A DNA stretch of 64,000 nt, taken from Mytilisepta virgata (taxonomy: Eukaryota > Mollusca > Bivalvia > Mytilida > Mytilidae). The notes under the pieces were generated by a model. It saw only the letters and a program-made list of their open reading frames with translations, was not told the DNA's origin and did not search any database. Position numbers and translations under genes: made by a program. Below, in pieces: positions 1 through 13,431 of this stretch; positions within the stretch are counted from its first letter, which is position 1; each line of letters begins with the position of its first letter. Where the stretch lies: the NCBI GenBank assembly GCA_028015205.1, contig JAPWFG010000063.1, positions 1-64,000 of the forward strand, in the 5' to 3' direction.

Positions 1-3000
1 AATTGACTTTAACCCTAACCCTAACCCTAACATTAACTCTAACCTTAACCCATTGCAAAATCTTTAACCTTAAATAATCTTCAGTATTATCCTAGGCTAA
101 ACCTTTCAGAATACAGCCAAATATTCTCGTAATAATACCCTAAGGTTAATCGAAAACGTCATGTTTAAATTGACTTTAACCCTAACCCTAACCCTAACCC
201 TAACCTTAACTCTAACCTTAACCCTAATGCAATCCAAAATCTTAAACCTTAAATAACCTTCAGTATTCTCCTGGGATAAACCTTTCAGAATACAGCCAAA
301 TTTTCTCGTAATAATACCTAAGGTTAATCGAAAACGTCATGTTTAAATTGACTTTAACCCTAACCCTAACCTTAACTCTAACCTTAACCCTAACCCACTG
401 CAAAATCTTTAACCTTAAATAACCTTCAGTATTCTCCTAGGCTAAACTTTTCAGAATACAGCGAAATGTTCTCGTAATTATACCTAAGGTTAATCGAAAA
501 CGTCATGTCTAAATTGACTTAAACCCTAACCCTAAACCTAACCCTAACCTTAGCTCTAACCTTAACCCTAACCCACTGCAAAATCTTTAACCTTAAATAA
601 CCTTCAGTTTTCTCCTAGGCTAAACCTTTCAGAATACAGCCAAATGTTCTCGTAATAATACCTAAGGTTAATCGAAAATGTCATGTTTAAATTGACTTTA
701 ACCCTAACCCTAACCCTAACCCTAACTTTAACTCTTCCCTTAACCCTAAACCAATGCAAAATCTTAAACCTTAAATAACCTTCAGTATTCTCCTAGGCTA
801 AACCTTTCAGAATACAGCCAAATGTTCTCGTAATAATACCTAAGGTTAATCGAAAACGTCATGTTTAAATTGACTTGAACCCTAACCCTAAACCTAACCC
901 TAACCTTAGCTCTAACCTTAACCCTAACCCACTGTAATATCTTTAACCTGAAATAACCTTCAGGATTCTCCTAAACTAAATCTTTCAGAATACAGCCAAA
1001 TGTTCTCGTAATAATACCTAAGGTTAATCGAAAACGTCATGTTTAAATTGACTTGAACCCTAACCCTAAACCTAACCCTAACCTTAGCTCTAACCTTAAC
1101 CCTAACCCATTGCAAAATCTTTAACCTCAAATAACCTTCAGTATTCTCCTAGGATAAACCTTTAAGAATACAGCCAAATGTTCTCGTAATTATACCTAAG
1201 GTTAATCGAAAACGTCATGCTTAAATTGACTTTAACCCTAACCCTAACCTTAACTCTAACATTAACCCTAACCCATTGCAAAATCTTTAACCTTAAATAA
1301 CCTTCAGTATTCTCCTAGGCTAAACCTTTCAGAATACAGCCAAATGTTCTCGTAATAATACTTAAGGTTAATCGAAAACGTCATGTTTAAATTGACTTTA
1401 ACCCTAACCCTAAACCTAACCCTAACCTTAGCTCTAACCTTAACCCTAACCCACTGCAATATCTTTAACCTTAAATAACCTTCAGGATTCTCCTAGGCTA
1501 AACCTTTCGGAATACAGATAAATGTTCTCGTAATAATACCTAAGGTTAATCGAAAATGTCATGTTTAAATTGACTTTAACCCTAATCCTAACCCTAACCC
1601 TAACCATAAGCTTAACTCTAACCTTAACCCTAACCCACTGCAAAATCTTTAACCTTAAATAACCTTCAGTATTCTCCTAGGCTAAACCTTTCAGAATACA
1701 GCCAAATATTCTCGTAATAATACCTAAGGTTAATCGAAAACGTCATGTCTTAATTGACTTGAACCCTAACCCCAACCCTAACCCTAACCTTAACTCTAAC
1801 CTTAACCCTAACGCAATCCAAAATCTCAAACCTTAAATAACCTTCAGTATTCTCCTAGGCTAAACCTTTCAGAATACAGCCAAATTTTCTCGTAATAATA
1901 CCTAAGGTTAATCGAAAACGTCATGTTTAAATTGACTTTAACCCTAACCGTAACCTTAACTCTAACCTTAACATTAACCCACTGCAAAATCTTTAACCTT
2001 AAATAACCTTCAGTATTCTCCTAGGCTAAACCTTTCAGAATACAGCCAAATGTTCTCGTAATAATACCTAAGGTTAATCGAAAACGTCATGTCTAAATTG
2101 ACTTAAACCCTAACCCTAAACCTAACCCTAACCTTAACTCTAACCTTAACCCTAACCCACTGCAAAATCTTTAACCTTAAATAACCTTCAGTATTCTCCT
2201 AGGCTAAACCTTTCAGAATACAGCCAAATGTTCTCGTAATAATACCTAAGGTTAATCGAAAATGTCATGTTTAAATTGACTTTAACCCTAACCCTAACCC
2301 TAACCCTAACTTTAACTCTTCCCTTAACCCTAAACCAATGCAAAATCTTAAACCTTAAATAACCTTCAGTATTCTCCTAGGCTAAACCTTTCAGAATACA
2401 GCCAAATGTTCTCGTAATTATACCTAAGGTTAATCGAAAACGTCATGTTTAAATTGACTTTAACCCTAACCCTAACCTTAACTCTAACATTAACCCTAAC
2501 CCACTGCAAAATCTTTAACCTTAAATAACCTTCAGTATTCTCCTAGGCTAAACCTTTCAGAATACAGCCAAATGTTCTCGTAATAATACCTAAGGTTAAT
2601 CGAAAACGTCATGTTTAAATTGACTTTAACCCTAACCCTAAACCTAACCCTAACCTTAGCTCTAACCTTAACCCTAACCCACTGTAATATCTTTAACCTT
2701 AAATAACATTCAGGATTCTCCTAGGCTAAACCTTTCAGAATACAGCCAAATGTTCTCGTAATAATACCTAAGGTTAATCGAAAACGTCATGTTTAAATTG
2801 ACTTTAACCCTAATCCTAACCCTAACCCTAATCCTAACCTTAACTCTAACCTTAACCCTAACCCACTGCAAAATCTTTAACCTTTAATAACCTTCAGTAT
2901 TCTCCTAGGCTAAACCTTTCAGAATACAGCCAAATGTTCCCGTAATAATACCTAACGTTAATCGAAAACATCATGTTTAAATAGACTTTAACCCTAACCC

Positions 3001-4376
3001 TAACCTTAACTCTAACATTAACCCTAACCAATTGCAAAATCTTTAACCTTAAATAACCTTCAGTATTCTCCTAGGCTAAACCTTTCAGAATACAGCCAAA
3101 TGTTCTCGTAATTATACCTAAGGTTAATCGAAAACGTCATGTTTAAATTGACTTTAACCCCAACCCTAACCTTAACTCTAACATTAACCCTAACCCACTG
3201 CAAAATCTTTAACCTTAAATAACCTTCAGTATTCTCCTAGGCTAAACCTTTCAGAATACAGCCAAATGTTCTCGAAATAATACCTAAGGTTAATCGAAAA
3301 CGTCATGTTTAAATTGACTTTAACCCTAACCCTAAACCTAACCCTAACCTTAGCTCTAACCTTAACCCTAACCCGCTGCAATATCTTTAACCTTAAATAA
3401 CCTTCAGGATTCTCCTAGGCTAAACCTTTCGGAATACAGACAAATGTTCTCGTAATAATACCTAAGGTTAATGGAAAATGTCATGTTTAAATTGACTTTA
3501 ACCCTAATCCTAACCCTAACCCTAACCATAAGCTTAACTCTAACCTTAACCCTAACCCACTGCAAAATCTTTAACCTTAAATAACCTTCAGTATTCTCCT
3601 AGGCTGAACCTTTCAGAATACAGCCAAATGTTCTCGTAATAATACCTAAGGTTAATCGAAAACGTCATGTTTAAATTGACTTTAACCCTAACCCTAACCC
3701 TAACCCTAACATTAACTCTAACCTTAACCCATTGCAAAATCTTTAACCTTAAATAACCTTCAGTATTATCCTAGGCTAAACCTTTCAGAATACAGCCAAA
3801 TATTCTCGTAATAATACCTAAGGTTAATCGAAAACGTCATGTTTAAATTGACTTTAACCCTAACCCCAACCCTAACCCTAACCTTAACTCTAACCTTAAC
3901 CCTAACGCAATCCAAAATCTTAAACCTTAAATAACCTTCAGTATTCTCCTAGGCTAAACCTTTCAGAATACAGCCAAATTTTCTCGTAATAATACCTAAG
4001 AGTAATCGAAAACGTGATGTTTAAATTGACTTTAACCCTAACCCTAACCTTAACTCTAACCTTAACCCTAACCCACTGCAAAATCTTTAACCTTAAATAA
4101 CCTTCAGTATTCTCCTAGGCTAAACCTTTCAGAATACAGCCAAATGTTCTCGTAATAATACCTAAGGTTAATCGAAAACGTCATGTTTAAATTGACTTTA
4201 ACCCTAACCCTAACCCTAACCCTAACTTTAACTCTTACCTTAACCCTAACGCAATGCAAAATCTTAAACCTTAAATAACCTTCAGTATTCTCCTAGGCTA
4301 AACCTTTCAGAATACAGCCAAATGTTCTCGTAATAATACCTAAGGTTAATCGAAAACGTCATGTTTAAATTGACTT
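1..4376 (+). repeat. Left domain: mixed monomers with a repeated five-monomer cassette
   Basis: Monomer types alternate, marked by TTAGCTC tracts, CAATATC, CAGGATTCTCC and AACTTTAACTCTTCCC. A cassette of about five monomers starting at 168 recurs at about 1,752 and 3,846 (offsets near 1,584 and 3,678). The third copy lacks one TTAGCTC-type monomer. The marker CCATAAGCTTAACTC appears at about 1,604 and 3,526. Copies differ by scattered substitutions, more than in the blocks to the right, so this looks like an older, less homogenised part of the array. Confidence 0.7.
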
Positions 4377-5432
4377 TAACCCTAACCCTAACCTTAACTC
4401 TAACATTAACCCTAACCCATTGCAAAATCTTTAACCTTAAATAACCTTCAGTATTCTCCTTGGCTAAACCTTTCAGAATACAGCCAAATGTTCTCGTAAT
4501 AAAACCTAAGGTTAATCGAAAACGTCATGTTTAAATTGGCTTTAACCCTAACCCTAAACCTACCCCTAACCTTAGCTCTAACCTTAACCCTAACCCACTG
4601 CAATATCTTTAACCTTAAATAACCTTCAGGATTCTCCTACGCTAAACCTTTCAGAATACAGCCAAATGTTCTCGTAATAATACCTAAGGTTAATCACAAA
4701 CGTCATGTTTAAATTGACTTTAACCCTAATCCTAACCCTACCCCTAACCATAATCTTAACTCTAACCTTAACCCTAACCCACTGCAAAATCTTTAACCTT
4801 AAATAACCTTCAGTATTCTCCTAGGCTAAACCTTTCAGAATACAGCCAAATGTTCTCGTAATAATACTTAAGGTTAATCGAAAACGTCATGTTTAAATTG
4901 ACTTTAACCCTAACCCTAACCTTAACTCTAACATTAACCCTAACCCATTGCAAAATCTTTAACCTTAAATAACCTTCAGTATTCTCTTTGGCTAAACCTT
5001 TCAGAATACAGCCAAATGTTCTCCTAATAATACCTAAGGTTAATCGAAAACGTCATGTTTAAATTGGCTTTAACCCTAACCCTAAACCTAACCCTAACCT
5101 TAGCTCTAACCTTAACCCTAACCCACTGCAATATCTTTAACCTTAAATAACCTTCAGGATTCTCCTACGCTAAACCTTTCAGAATACAGCCAAATGTTCT
5201 CGTAATAATACCTAAGGTTAATCACAAACGTCATGTTTAAATTGACTTTAACCCTAATCCTAACCCTACCCCTAACCATAATCTTAACTCTAACCTTAAC
5301 CCTAACCCACTGCAAAATCTTTAACCTTAAATAACCTTCAGTATTCTCCTAGGCTAAACCTTTCAGAATACAGCCAAATGTTCTCCTAATAATACCTAAG
5401 GTTAATCGAAAACGTCATGTTTAAATTGACTT
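4377..5432 (+). repeat. 528-bp (3-monomer) tandem doublet
   Basis: Two adjacent units, 4,377-4,904 and 4,905-5,432, each with the monomer order CCTTGGC or CTTTGGC core, AAATTGGC with CTACGC core, then TAATCACAAACG with TACCCC. They differ at several positions (CTCCTTGGC versus CTCTTTGGC, and CTACCCC versus CTAACCC in the AAATTGGC monomer). The doublet is repeated at 8,221-9,276 as part of the 3,844-bp duplication, so it formed first. Confidence 0.85.
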
Positions 5433-7690
5433 TAACCCTAACCCTAAACCTAACCCTATCCTTAACCCTAACCCACTGCAAAATCTTTAACCTCAAATAA
5501 CCTTCAGTATTCTCCTAGGCTAAACCTTTCAGAATACAGCCAAATGTTCTCGTAATAATACCTAAGGTTAATCGAAAACGTCATGTTTAAATTGACTTTA
5601 ACCCTAACCCTAACCTTAACTCTAACATTAACCCTAACCCACTGCAAAATCTTTAACCTTAAATAACTTTCAGTATTCTCCTAGGCTAAACCTTTCAGAA
5701 TACAGCCAAATGTTCTCGTAATAATACCTATGGTTAATCGAAAACGTCATGTTTAAATTGACTTTAACCCTAACCCTAAACCTAACCCTAACCTTAGCTC
5801 TAACCTTAACCCTAACCCACTGTAATATCTTTAACCTTAAATAACCTTCAGTATTCTCCTAGGCTAAACCTTTCAGAATACAGACAAATGTTCTCGTAAT
5901 AATACCTAAGGTTAATCGAAAACGTCATGTTTAAATTGACTTTAACCCTAATCCTAAACCTAACCCTAACCTTAGCTCTAACCTTAACCCTAACCCACTG
6001 CAATATCTTTAACCTAAAATAACCTTCAGGATTCTCCTACGCTAAACCTTTCAGAATACAGCCAAATGTTCTCGTAATAATACCTAAGGTTAATCACAAA
6101 CGTCATGTTTAAATTGACTTTAACCCTAATCCTAACCCTACCCCTAACCATAATCTTAACTCTAACCTTAACCCTAACCCACTGCAAAATCTTTAACCTT
6201 AAATAACCTTCAGTATTCTCCTAGGCTAAACCTTTCAGAATACAGCCAAATGTTCTCGTAATAATACCTAAGGTTAATCGAAAACGTCATGTTTAAATTG
6301 ACTTTAACCCTAACCCTAAACCTAACCCTATCCTTAACCCTAACCCACTGCAAAATCTTTAACCTCAAATAACCTTCAGTATTCTCCTAGGCTAAACCTT
6401 TCAGAATACAGCCAAATGTTCTCGTAATAATACCTAAGGTTAATCGAAAACGTCATGTTTAAATTGACTTTAACCCTAACCCTAACCTTAACTCTAACAT
6501 TAACCCTAACCCACTGCAAAATCTTTAACCTTAAATAACTTTCAGTATTCTCCTAGGCTAAACCTTTCAGAATACAGCCAAATGTTCTCGTAATAATACC
6601 TATGGTTAATCGAAAACGTCATGTTTAAATTGACTTTAACCCTAACCCTAAACCTAACCCTAACCTTAGCTCTAACCTTAACCCTAACCCACTGTAATAT
6701 CTTTAACCTTAAATAACCTTCAGTATTCTCCTAGGCTAAACCTTTCAGAATACAGACAAATGTTCTCGTAATAATACCTAAGGTTAATCGAAAACGTCAT
6801 GTTTAAATTGACTTTAACCCTAATCCTAAACCTAACCCTAACCTTAGCTCTAACCTTAACCCTAACCCACTGCAATATCTTTAACCTAAAATAACCTTCA
6901 GGATTCTCCTACGCTAAACCTTTCAGAATACAGCCAAATGTTCTCGTAATAATACCTAAGGTTAATCACAAACGTCATGTTTAAATTGACTTTAACCCTA
7001 ATCCTAACCCTACCCCTAACCATAATCTTAACTCTAACCTTAACCCTAACCCACTGCAAAATCTTTAACCTTAAATAACCTTCAGTATTCTCCTAGGCTA
7101 AACCTTTCAGAATACAGCCAAATGTTCTCGTAATAATACCTAAGGTTAATCGAAAACGTCATGTTTAAATTGACTTTAACCCTAACCCTAAACCTAACCC
7201 TATCCTTAACCCTAACCCACTGCAAAATCTTTAACCTCAAATAACCTTCAGTATTCTCCTAGGCTAAACCTTTCAGAATACAGCCAAATGTTCTCGTAAT
7301 AATACCTAAGGTTAATCGAAAACGTCATGTTTAAATTGACTTTAACCCTAACCCTAACCTTAACTCTAACATTAACCCTAACCCACTGCAAAATCTTTAA
7401 CCTTAAATAACTTTCAGTATTCTCCTAGGCTAAACCTTTCAGAATACAGCCAAATGTTCTCGTAATAATACCTATGGTTAATCGAAAACGTCATGTTTAA
7501 ATTGACTTTAACCCTAACCCTAAACCTAACCCTAACCTTAGCTCTAACCTTAACCCTAACCCACTGTAATATCTTTAACCTTAAATAACCTTCAGTATTC
7601 TCCTAGGCTAAACCTTTCAGAATACAGACAAATGTTCTCGTAATAATACCTAAGGTTAATCGAAAACGTCATGTTTAAATTGACTTTAAC
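5431..7690 (+). repeat. 872-bp (5-monomer) higher-order repeat, 2.6 copies
   Basis: Units start at 5,431, 6,303 and 7,175, each opening with ACCCTAAACCTAACCCTATCC. Their order is the TATCC monomer, the ACTTTCAG monomer, the CTATGGTTAATCG/CTGTAATATC monomer, the CCTAAAATAACC monomer and the TAATCACAAACG monomer. The third unit stops after three monomers and gives way to a TAATTATAACC monomer. The same run is found at 9,275-11,534, exactly 3,844 bp on. Confidence 0.88.
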
Positions 7691-8220
7691 CCTAATCCTA
7701 ACCCTAACCCTAATTATAACCTTAACTCTGACCTTAACCCTAACCCACTGCAAAATCTTTAACCTTAAATAACCTTCAGTATTCTCCTAGGCTAAACCTT
7801 TCAGAATACAGCCAAATGTTCTCGTAATAATACCTAAGGTTAATCGAAAACGTCATGTTTAAATTGACTTTAACCCTAACCCTAACCCTAACCCTAACAT
7901 TAACTCTAACCTTAACCCATTGCAAAATCTTTAACCTTAAATAACCTTCAGAATTATCCTAGGCTAAACCTTTCAGAATACAGCCAAATGTTCTCGTAAT
8001 AATACCTAAGGTTAATCGAAAACGTCATGTTTAAATTGACTTTAACCCTAACCCTAACCCTAACCTTAACATTAACTCTAATTTTAACCCTAACCCAATC
8101 CAAAATCTTAAACCTTAAATAACCTTCACTATTCTCCTAGTCTAAACCTTTCAGAATACAGCCAAATTTTCTCGTAATAATACCTAAGGTTAATCGAAAA
8201 CGTCATGTTTAAATTGACTT

Positions 8221-11200
8221 TAACCCTAACCCTAACCTTAACTCTAACATTAACCCTAACCCATTGCAAAATCTTTAACCTTAAATAACCTTCAGTATTC
8301 TCCTTGGCTAAACCTTTCAGAATACAGCCAAATGTTCTCGTAATAAAACCTAAGGTTAATCGAAAACGTCATGTTTAAATTGGCTTTAACCCTAACCCTA
8401 AACCTACCCCTAACCTTAGCTCTAACCTTAACCCTAACCCACTGCAATATCTTTAACCTTAAATAACCTTCAGGATTCTCCTACGCTAAACCTTTCAGAA
8501 TACAGCCAAATGTTCTCGTAATAATACCTAAGGTTAATCACAAACGTCATGTTTAAATTGACTTTAACCCTAATCCTAACCCTACCCCTAACCATAATCT
8601 TAACTCTAACCTTAACCCTAACCCACTGCAAAATCTTTAACCTTAAATAACCTTCAGTATTCTCCTAGGCTAAACCTTTCAGAATACAGCCAAATGTTCT
8701 CGTAATAATACTTAAGGTTAATCGAAAACGTCATGTTTAAATTGACTTTAACCCTAACCCTAACCTTAACTCTAACATTAACCCTAACCCATTGCAAAAT
8801 CTTTAACCTTAAATAACCTTCAGTATTCTCTTTGGCTAAACCTTTCAGAATACAGCCAAATGTTCTCCTAATAATACCTAAGGTTAATCGAAAACGTCAT
8901 GTTTAAATTGGCTTTAACCCTAACCCTAAACCTAACCCTAACCTTAGCTCTAACCTTAACCCTAACCCACTGCAATATCTTTAACCTTAAATAACCTTCA
9001 GGATTCTCCTACGCTAAACCTTTCAGAATACAGCCAAATGTTCTCGTAATAATACCTAAGGTTAATCACAAACGTCATGTTTAAATTGACTTTAACCCTA
9101 ATCCTAACCCTACCCCTAACCATAATCTTAACTCTAACCTTAACCCTAACCCACTGCAAAATCTTTAACCTTAAATAACCTTCAGTATTCTCCTAGGCTA
9201 AACCTTTCAGAATACAGCCAAATGTTCTCCTAATAATACCTAAGGTTAATCGAAAACGTCATGTTTAAATTGACTTTAACCCTAACCCTAAACCTAACCC
9301 TATCCTTAACCCTAACCCACTGCAAAATCTTTAACCTCAAATAACCTTCAGTATTCTCCTAGGCTAAACCTTTCAGAATACAGCCAAATGTTCTCGTAAT
9401 AATACCTAAGGTTAATCGAAAACGTCATGTTTAAATTGACTTTAACCCTAACCCTAACCTTAACTCTAACATTAACCCTAACCCACTGCAAAATCTTTAA
9501 CCTTAAATAACTTTCAGTATTCTCCTAGGCTAAACCTTTCAGAATACAGCCAAATGTTCTCGTAATAATACCTATGGTTAATCGAAAACGTCATGTTTAA
9601 ATTGACTTTAACCCTAACCCTAAACCTAACCCTAACCTTAGCTCTAACCTTAACCCTAACCCACTGTAATATCTTTAACCTTAAATAACCTTCAGTATTC
9701 TCCTAGGCTAAACCTTTCAGAATACAGACAAATGTTCTCGTAATAATACCTAAGGTTAATCGAAAACGTCATGTTTAAATTGACTTTAACCCTAATCCTA
9801 AACCTAACCCTAACCTTAGCTCTAACCTTAACCCTAACCCACTGCAATATCTTTAACCTAAAATAACCTTCAGGATTCTCCTACGCTAAACCTTTCAGAA
9901 TACAGCCAAATGTTCTCGTAATAATACCTAAGGTTAATCACAAACGTCATGTTTAAATTGACTTTAACCCTAATCCTAACCCTACCCCTAACCATAATCT
10001 TAACTCTAACCTTAACCCTAACCCACTGCAAAATCTTTAACCTTAAATAACCTTCAGTATTCTCCTAGGCTAAACCTTTCAGAATACAGCCAAATGTTCT
10101 CGTAATAATACCTAAGGTTAATCGAAAACGTCATGTTTAAATTGACTTTAACCCTAACCCTAAACCTAACCCTATCCTTAACCCTAACCCACTGCAAAAT
10201 CTTTAACCTCAAATAACCTTCAGTATTCTCCTAGGCTAAACCTTTCAGAATACAGCCAAATGTTCTCGTAATAATACCTAAGGTTAATCGAAAACGTCAT
10301 GTTTAAATTGACTTTAACCCTAACCCTAACCTTAACTCTAACATTAACCCTAACCCACTGCAAAATCTTTAACCTTAAATAACTTTCAGTATTCTCCTAG
10401 GCTAAACCTTTCAGAATACAGCCAAATGTTCTCGTAATAATACCTATGGTTAATCGAAAACGTCATGTTTAAATTGACTTTAACCCTAACCCTAAACCTA
10501 ACCCTAACCTTAGCTCTAACCTTAACCCTAACCCACTGTAATATCTTTAACCTTAAATAACCTTCAGTATTCTCCTAGGCTAAACCTTTCAGAATACAGA
10601 CAAATGTTCTCGTAATAATACCTAAGGTTAATCGAAAACGTCATGTTTAAATTGACTTTAACCCTAATCCTAAACCTAACCCTAACCTTAGCTCTAACCT
10701 TAACCCTAACCCACTGCAATATCTTTAACCTAAAATAACCTTCAGGATTCTCCTACGCTAAACCTTTCAGAATACAGCCAAATGTTCTCGTAATAATACC
10801 TAAGGTTAATCACAAACGTCATGTTTAAATTGACTTTAACCCTAATCCTAACCCTACCCCTAACCATAATCTTAACTCTAACCTTAACCCTAACCCACTG
10901 CAAAATCTTTAACCTTAAATAACCTTCAGTATTCTCCTAGGCTAAACCTTTCAGAATACAGCCAAATGTTCTCGTAATAATACCTAAGGTTAATCGAAAA
11001 CGTCATGTTTAAATTGACTTTAACCCTAACCCTAAACCTAACCCTATCCTTAACCCTAACCCACTGCAAAATCTTTAACCTCAAATAACCTTCAGTATTC
11101 TCCTAGGCTAAACCTTTCAGAATACAGCCAAATGTTCTCGTAATAATACCTAAGGTTAATCAAAAACGTCATGTTTAAATTGACTTTAACCCTAACCCTA

Positions 11201-12064
11201 ACCTTAACTCTAACATTAACCCTAACCCACTGCAAAATCTTTAACCTTAAATAACTTTCAGTATTCTCCTAGGCTAAACCTTTCAGAATACAGCCAAATG
11301 TTCTCGTAATAATACCTATGGTTAATCGAAAACGTCATGTTTAAATTGACTTTAACCCTAACCCTAAACCTAACCCTAACCTTAGCTCTAACCTTAACCC
11401 TAACCCACTGTAATATCTTTAACCTTAAATAACCTTCAGTATTCTCCTAGGCTAAACCTTTCAGAATACAGACAAATGTTCTCGTAATAATACCTAAGGT
11501 TAATCGAAAACGTCATGTTTAAATTGACTTTAACCCTAATCCTAACCCTAACCCTAATTATAACCTTAACTCTGACCTTAACCCTAACCCACTGCAAAAT
11601 CTTTAACCTTAAATAACCTTCAGTATTCTCCTAGGCTAAACCTTTCAGAATACAGCCAAATGTTCTCGTAATAATACCTAAGGTTAATCGAAAACGTCAT
11701 GTTTAAATTGACTTTAACCCTAACCCTAACCCTAACCCTAACATTAACTCTAACCTTAACCCATTGCAAAATCTTTAACCTTAAATAACCTTCAGAATTA
11801 TCCTAGGCTAAACCTTTCAGAATACAGCCAAATGTTCTCGTAATAATACCTAAGGTTAATCGAAAACGTCATGTTTAAATTGACTTTAACCCTAACCCTA
11901 ACCCTAACCTTAACATTAACTCTAATTTTAACCCTAACCCAATCCAAAATCTTAAACCTTAAATAACCTTCACTATTCTCCTAGTCTAAACCTTTCAGAA
12001 TACAGCCAAATTTTCTCGTAATAATACCTAAGGTTAATCGAAAACGTCATGTTTAAATTGACTT
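8221..12064 (+). repeat. 3,844-bp higher-order repeat, copy 2
   Basis: Follows copy 1 directly and matches it almost base for base. The only difference I noticed is at 11,162, where TAATCAAAAACG replaces the TAATCGAAAACG of copy 1. Identity with the sequence after copy 1 stops at 12,082 (CTCAACTC versus CTTAACTC). Such low divergence implies a very recent duplication, recent gene-conversion-like homogenisation, or an assembly duplication. Confidence 0.9.
9275..11534 (+). repeat. 872-bp higher-order repeat run, second instance
   Basis: Units start at 9,275, 10,147 and 11,019, with the last again truncated after three monomers. The identical truncation point in both runs shows that the run was copied as a block within the 3,844-bp duplication and did not expand independently. 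Confidence 0.88.
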
Positions 12065-13284
12065 TAACCCTAACCCTAACCTCAACTCTAACCTTAACCC
12101 TAACCCACTGCAAAATCTTTAACCTTAAATAACCTTCAGTATTCTCCTAGGCTAAACCTTTCAGAATACAGCCAAATGTTCTCGTAATAATACCTAAGGT
12201 TAATCGAAAACTTCATGTTTAAATTGACTTTAACCCTAACCCTAAACCTAACCCTAACCTTAGCTCTAACCTTAACCCTAACCCACTGCAAAATCTTTAA
12301 CCTTAAATAACCTTCAGTATTCTCCTAGGCTAAACCTTTCAGACTAGAGCCAAATGTTCTCGTAATAATACCTAAGGTTAATCGAAAACGTCATGTTTAA
12401 ATTGACTTTAACCCTAACCCTAACCTTAACTCTAACCTCAACCCTAACCCACTGCAAAATCTTTAACCTTAAATAACCTTCAGTATTCTCCTAGGCTAAA
12501 CCTTTCAGACTAGAGCCAAATGTTCTCGTAATAATAACTAAGGTTAATCGAAAACGTCATGTTTAAATTGACTTTAACCCTTACCCTAAACCTAACCCTA
12601 ACCTTAGCTCTAACCTTAACCCTAACCCATTGCAATATCTTTAACCTTAAATAACCTTCAGCATTCTCCTAGGCTAAACCTTTTAGAATACAGCCAAATT
12701 TTCTCGTAATAATACCTAAGGTTAATCGAAAACGTCATGTTTAAATTGACTTTAACCCTAATCCTAACCCTAACCCTAACAATAACCTTAACTCTAACCT
12801 GAACCCTAACCCACTGCAAAATCTTTAACCTTAAATAACCTTCAGTATTCTCCTAGGCTAAACCTTTCAGAATACAGCCAAATGTTCTCGTAATAATACC
12901 TAAGGTTAATCGAAAACGTCATGTTTAAATTGACTTTAACCCTAACCCTAACCCTAACCCGAACATTAACTTTAACCTTAACCCATTGCAAAATCTTTAA
13001 CCTTAAATAACCTTCAGTATTATCCTAGGCTATACCTTTCAGAATGCAGCCAAATATTCTAGTAATAATACCTAAGTTTAATCGAAAACGTCATGTTTAA
13101 ATTGACTTTAACTTTAACCCTAACCCTAACTCTAACCTTAACTCTAACCTTAACCCTAACCCAATCCAAAATGTTAAACCTTAAATAACCTTCAGTATTC
13201 TCCTAGGCTATACCTTTCAGAATACAGCCAAATGTTCTCGTAATAATACCTAAGGCTACTCGAAAACGTCATGTTTAAATTGAC

Positions 13285-13334
13285 TTTAACCCTAACCCTA
13301 ACCCTAACCTTAACTCTAACCTTAACCCTAACCC
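13285..13334 (+). repeat. Telomere-like CCCTAA tract within a monomer
   Basis: About eight consecutive hexamers: several perfect CCCTAA units followed by CCTTAA, CTCTAA, CCTTAA and CCCTAA variants. Every monomer has such a tract, usually about 35-60 bp. The order is roughly conserved, with perfect units first, the CTTAACTCTAACC variants in the middle and CCCTAACCC last. That shows the tract is inherited as part of the monomer and not added fresh by telomerase. Single-hexamer gains and losses account for most monomer length differences. Confidence 0.9.
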
Positions 13335-13346
13335 ACTGCAAAATCT

Positions 13347-13431
13347 TTAACCTTAAATAACCTTCAGTATTCTCCTAGGCTAAACCTTTCAGAATACAGC
13401 CAAATGTTCTTGTAATAATACCTAAGGTTAA
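13347..13431. repeat. Two nested inverted repeats in the monomer core
   Basis: The outer arms TTAACCTTA (13,347-13,355) and TAAGGTTAA (13,423-13,431) are perfect 9-bp complements 67 nt apart. Inside them GTATTCT (13,367-13,373) and AGAATAC (13,391-13,397) form a perfect 7-bp stem around a 17-nt loop that starts with CCTAGG. Most monomers keep both pairs. Classes with CTAACGTTAATC weaken the outer pair, and classes with CAGGATTCTCC lose part of the inner one. Either strand, or an RNA copy, could fold into a double hairpin; that it does so is inference. Confidence 0.75.

Larger units (their letters stand above)
4377..8220 (+). repeat. 3,844-bp higher-order repeat, copy 1
   Basis: The rare variant TAATCACAAACG lies at 4,691, 5,219, 6,091 and 6,963, and again at 8,535, 9,063, 9,935 and 10,807. 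Each of the four is displaced by exactly 3,844 bp. The unit is about 22 monomers and ends with monomers carrying AATTATAACC, CAGAATTATCC and CACTATTCTCCTAGTC. The junction with copy 2 can be placed only within about 8,169-8,237, because both sides share sequence there. Confidence 0.9.

Noticed and set aside
1..31. True chromosome-end telomere at the left edge
   Set aside because: The first tract is short, mixed with CATTAA and CTCTAA, and identical in kind to the tracts in every later monomer (closest match at about 3,674). The window edge is not a telomere.
13374..13379. Centromere satellite with a CENP-B box
   Set aside because: Monomer length is similar to alpha satellite, but no TTCG-N4-A-N2-CGGG-type motif is seen in the core, and the CCCTAA tracts point to a telomere-associated family.
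13367..13397. Bacterial-type terminator hairpin
   Set aside because: The stem is AT-rich with no following T run, recurs hundreds of times in a eukaryotic-type satellite, and has no gene upstream.
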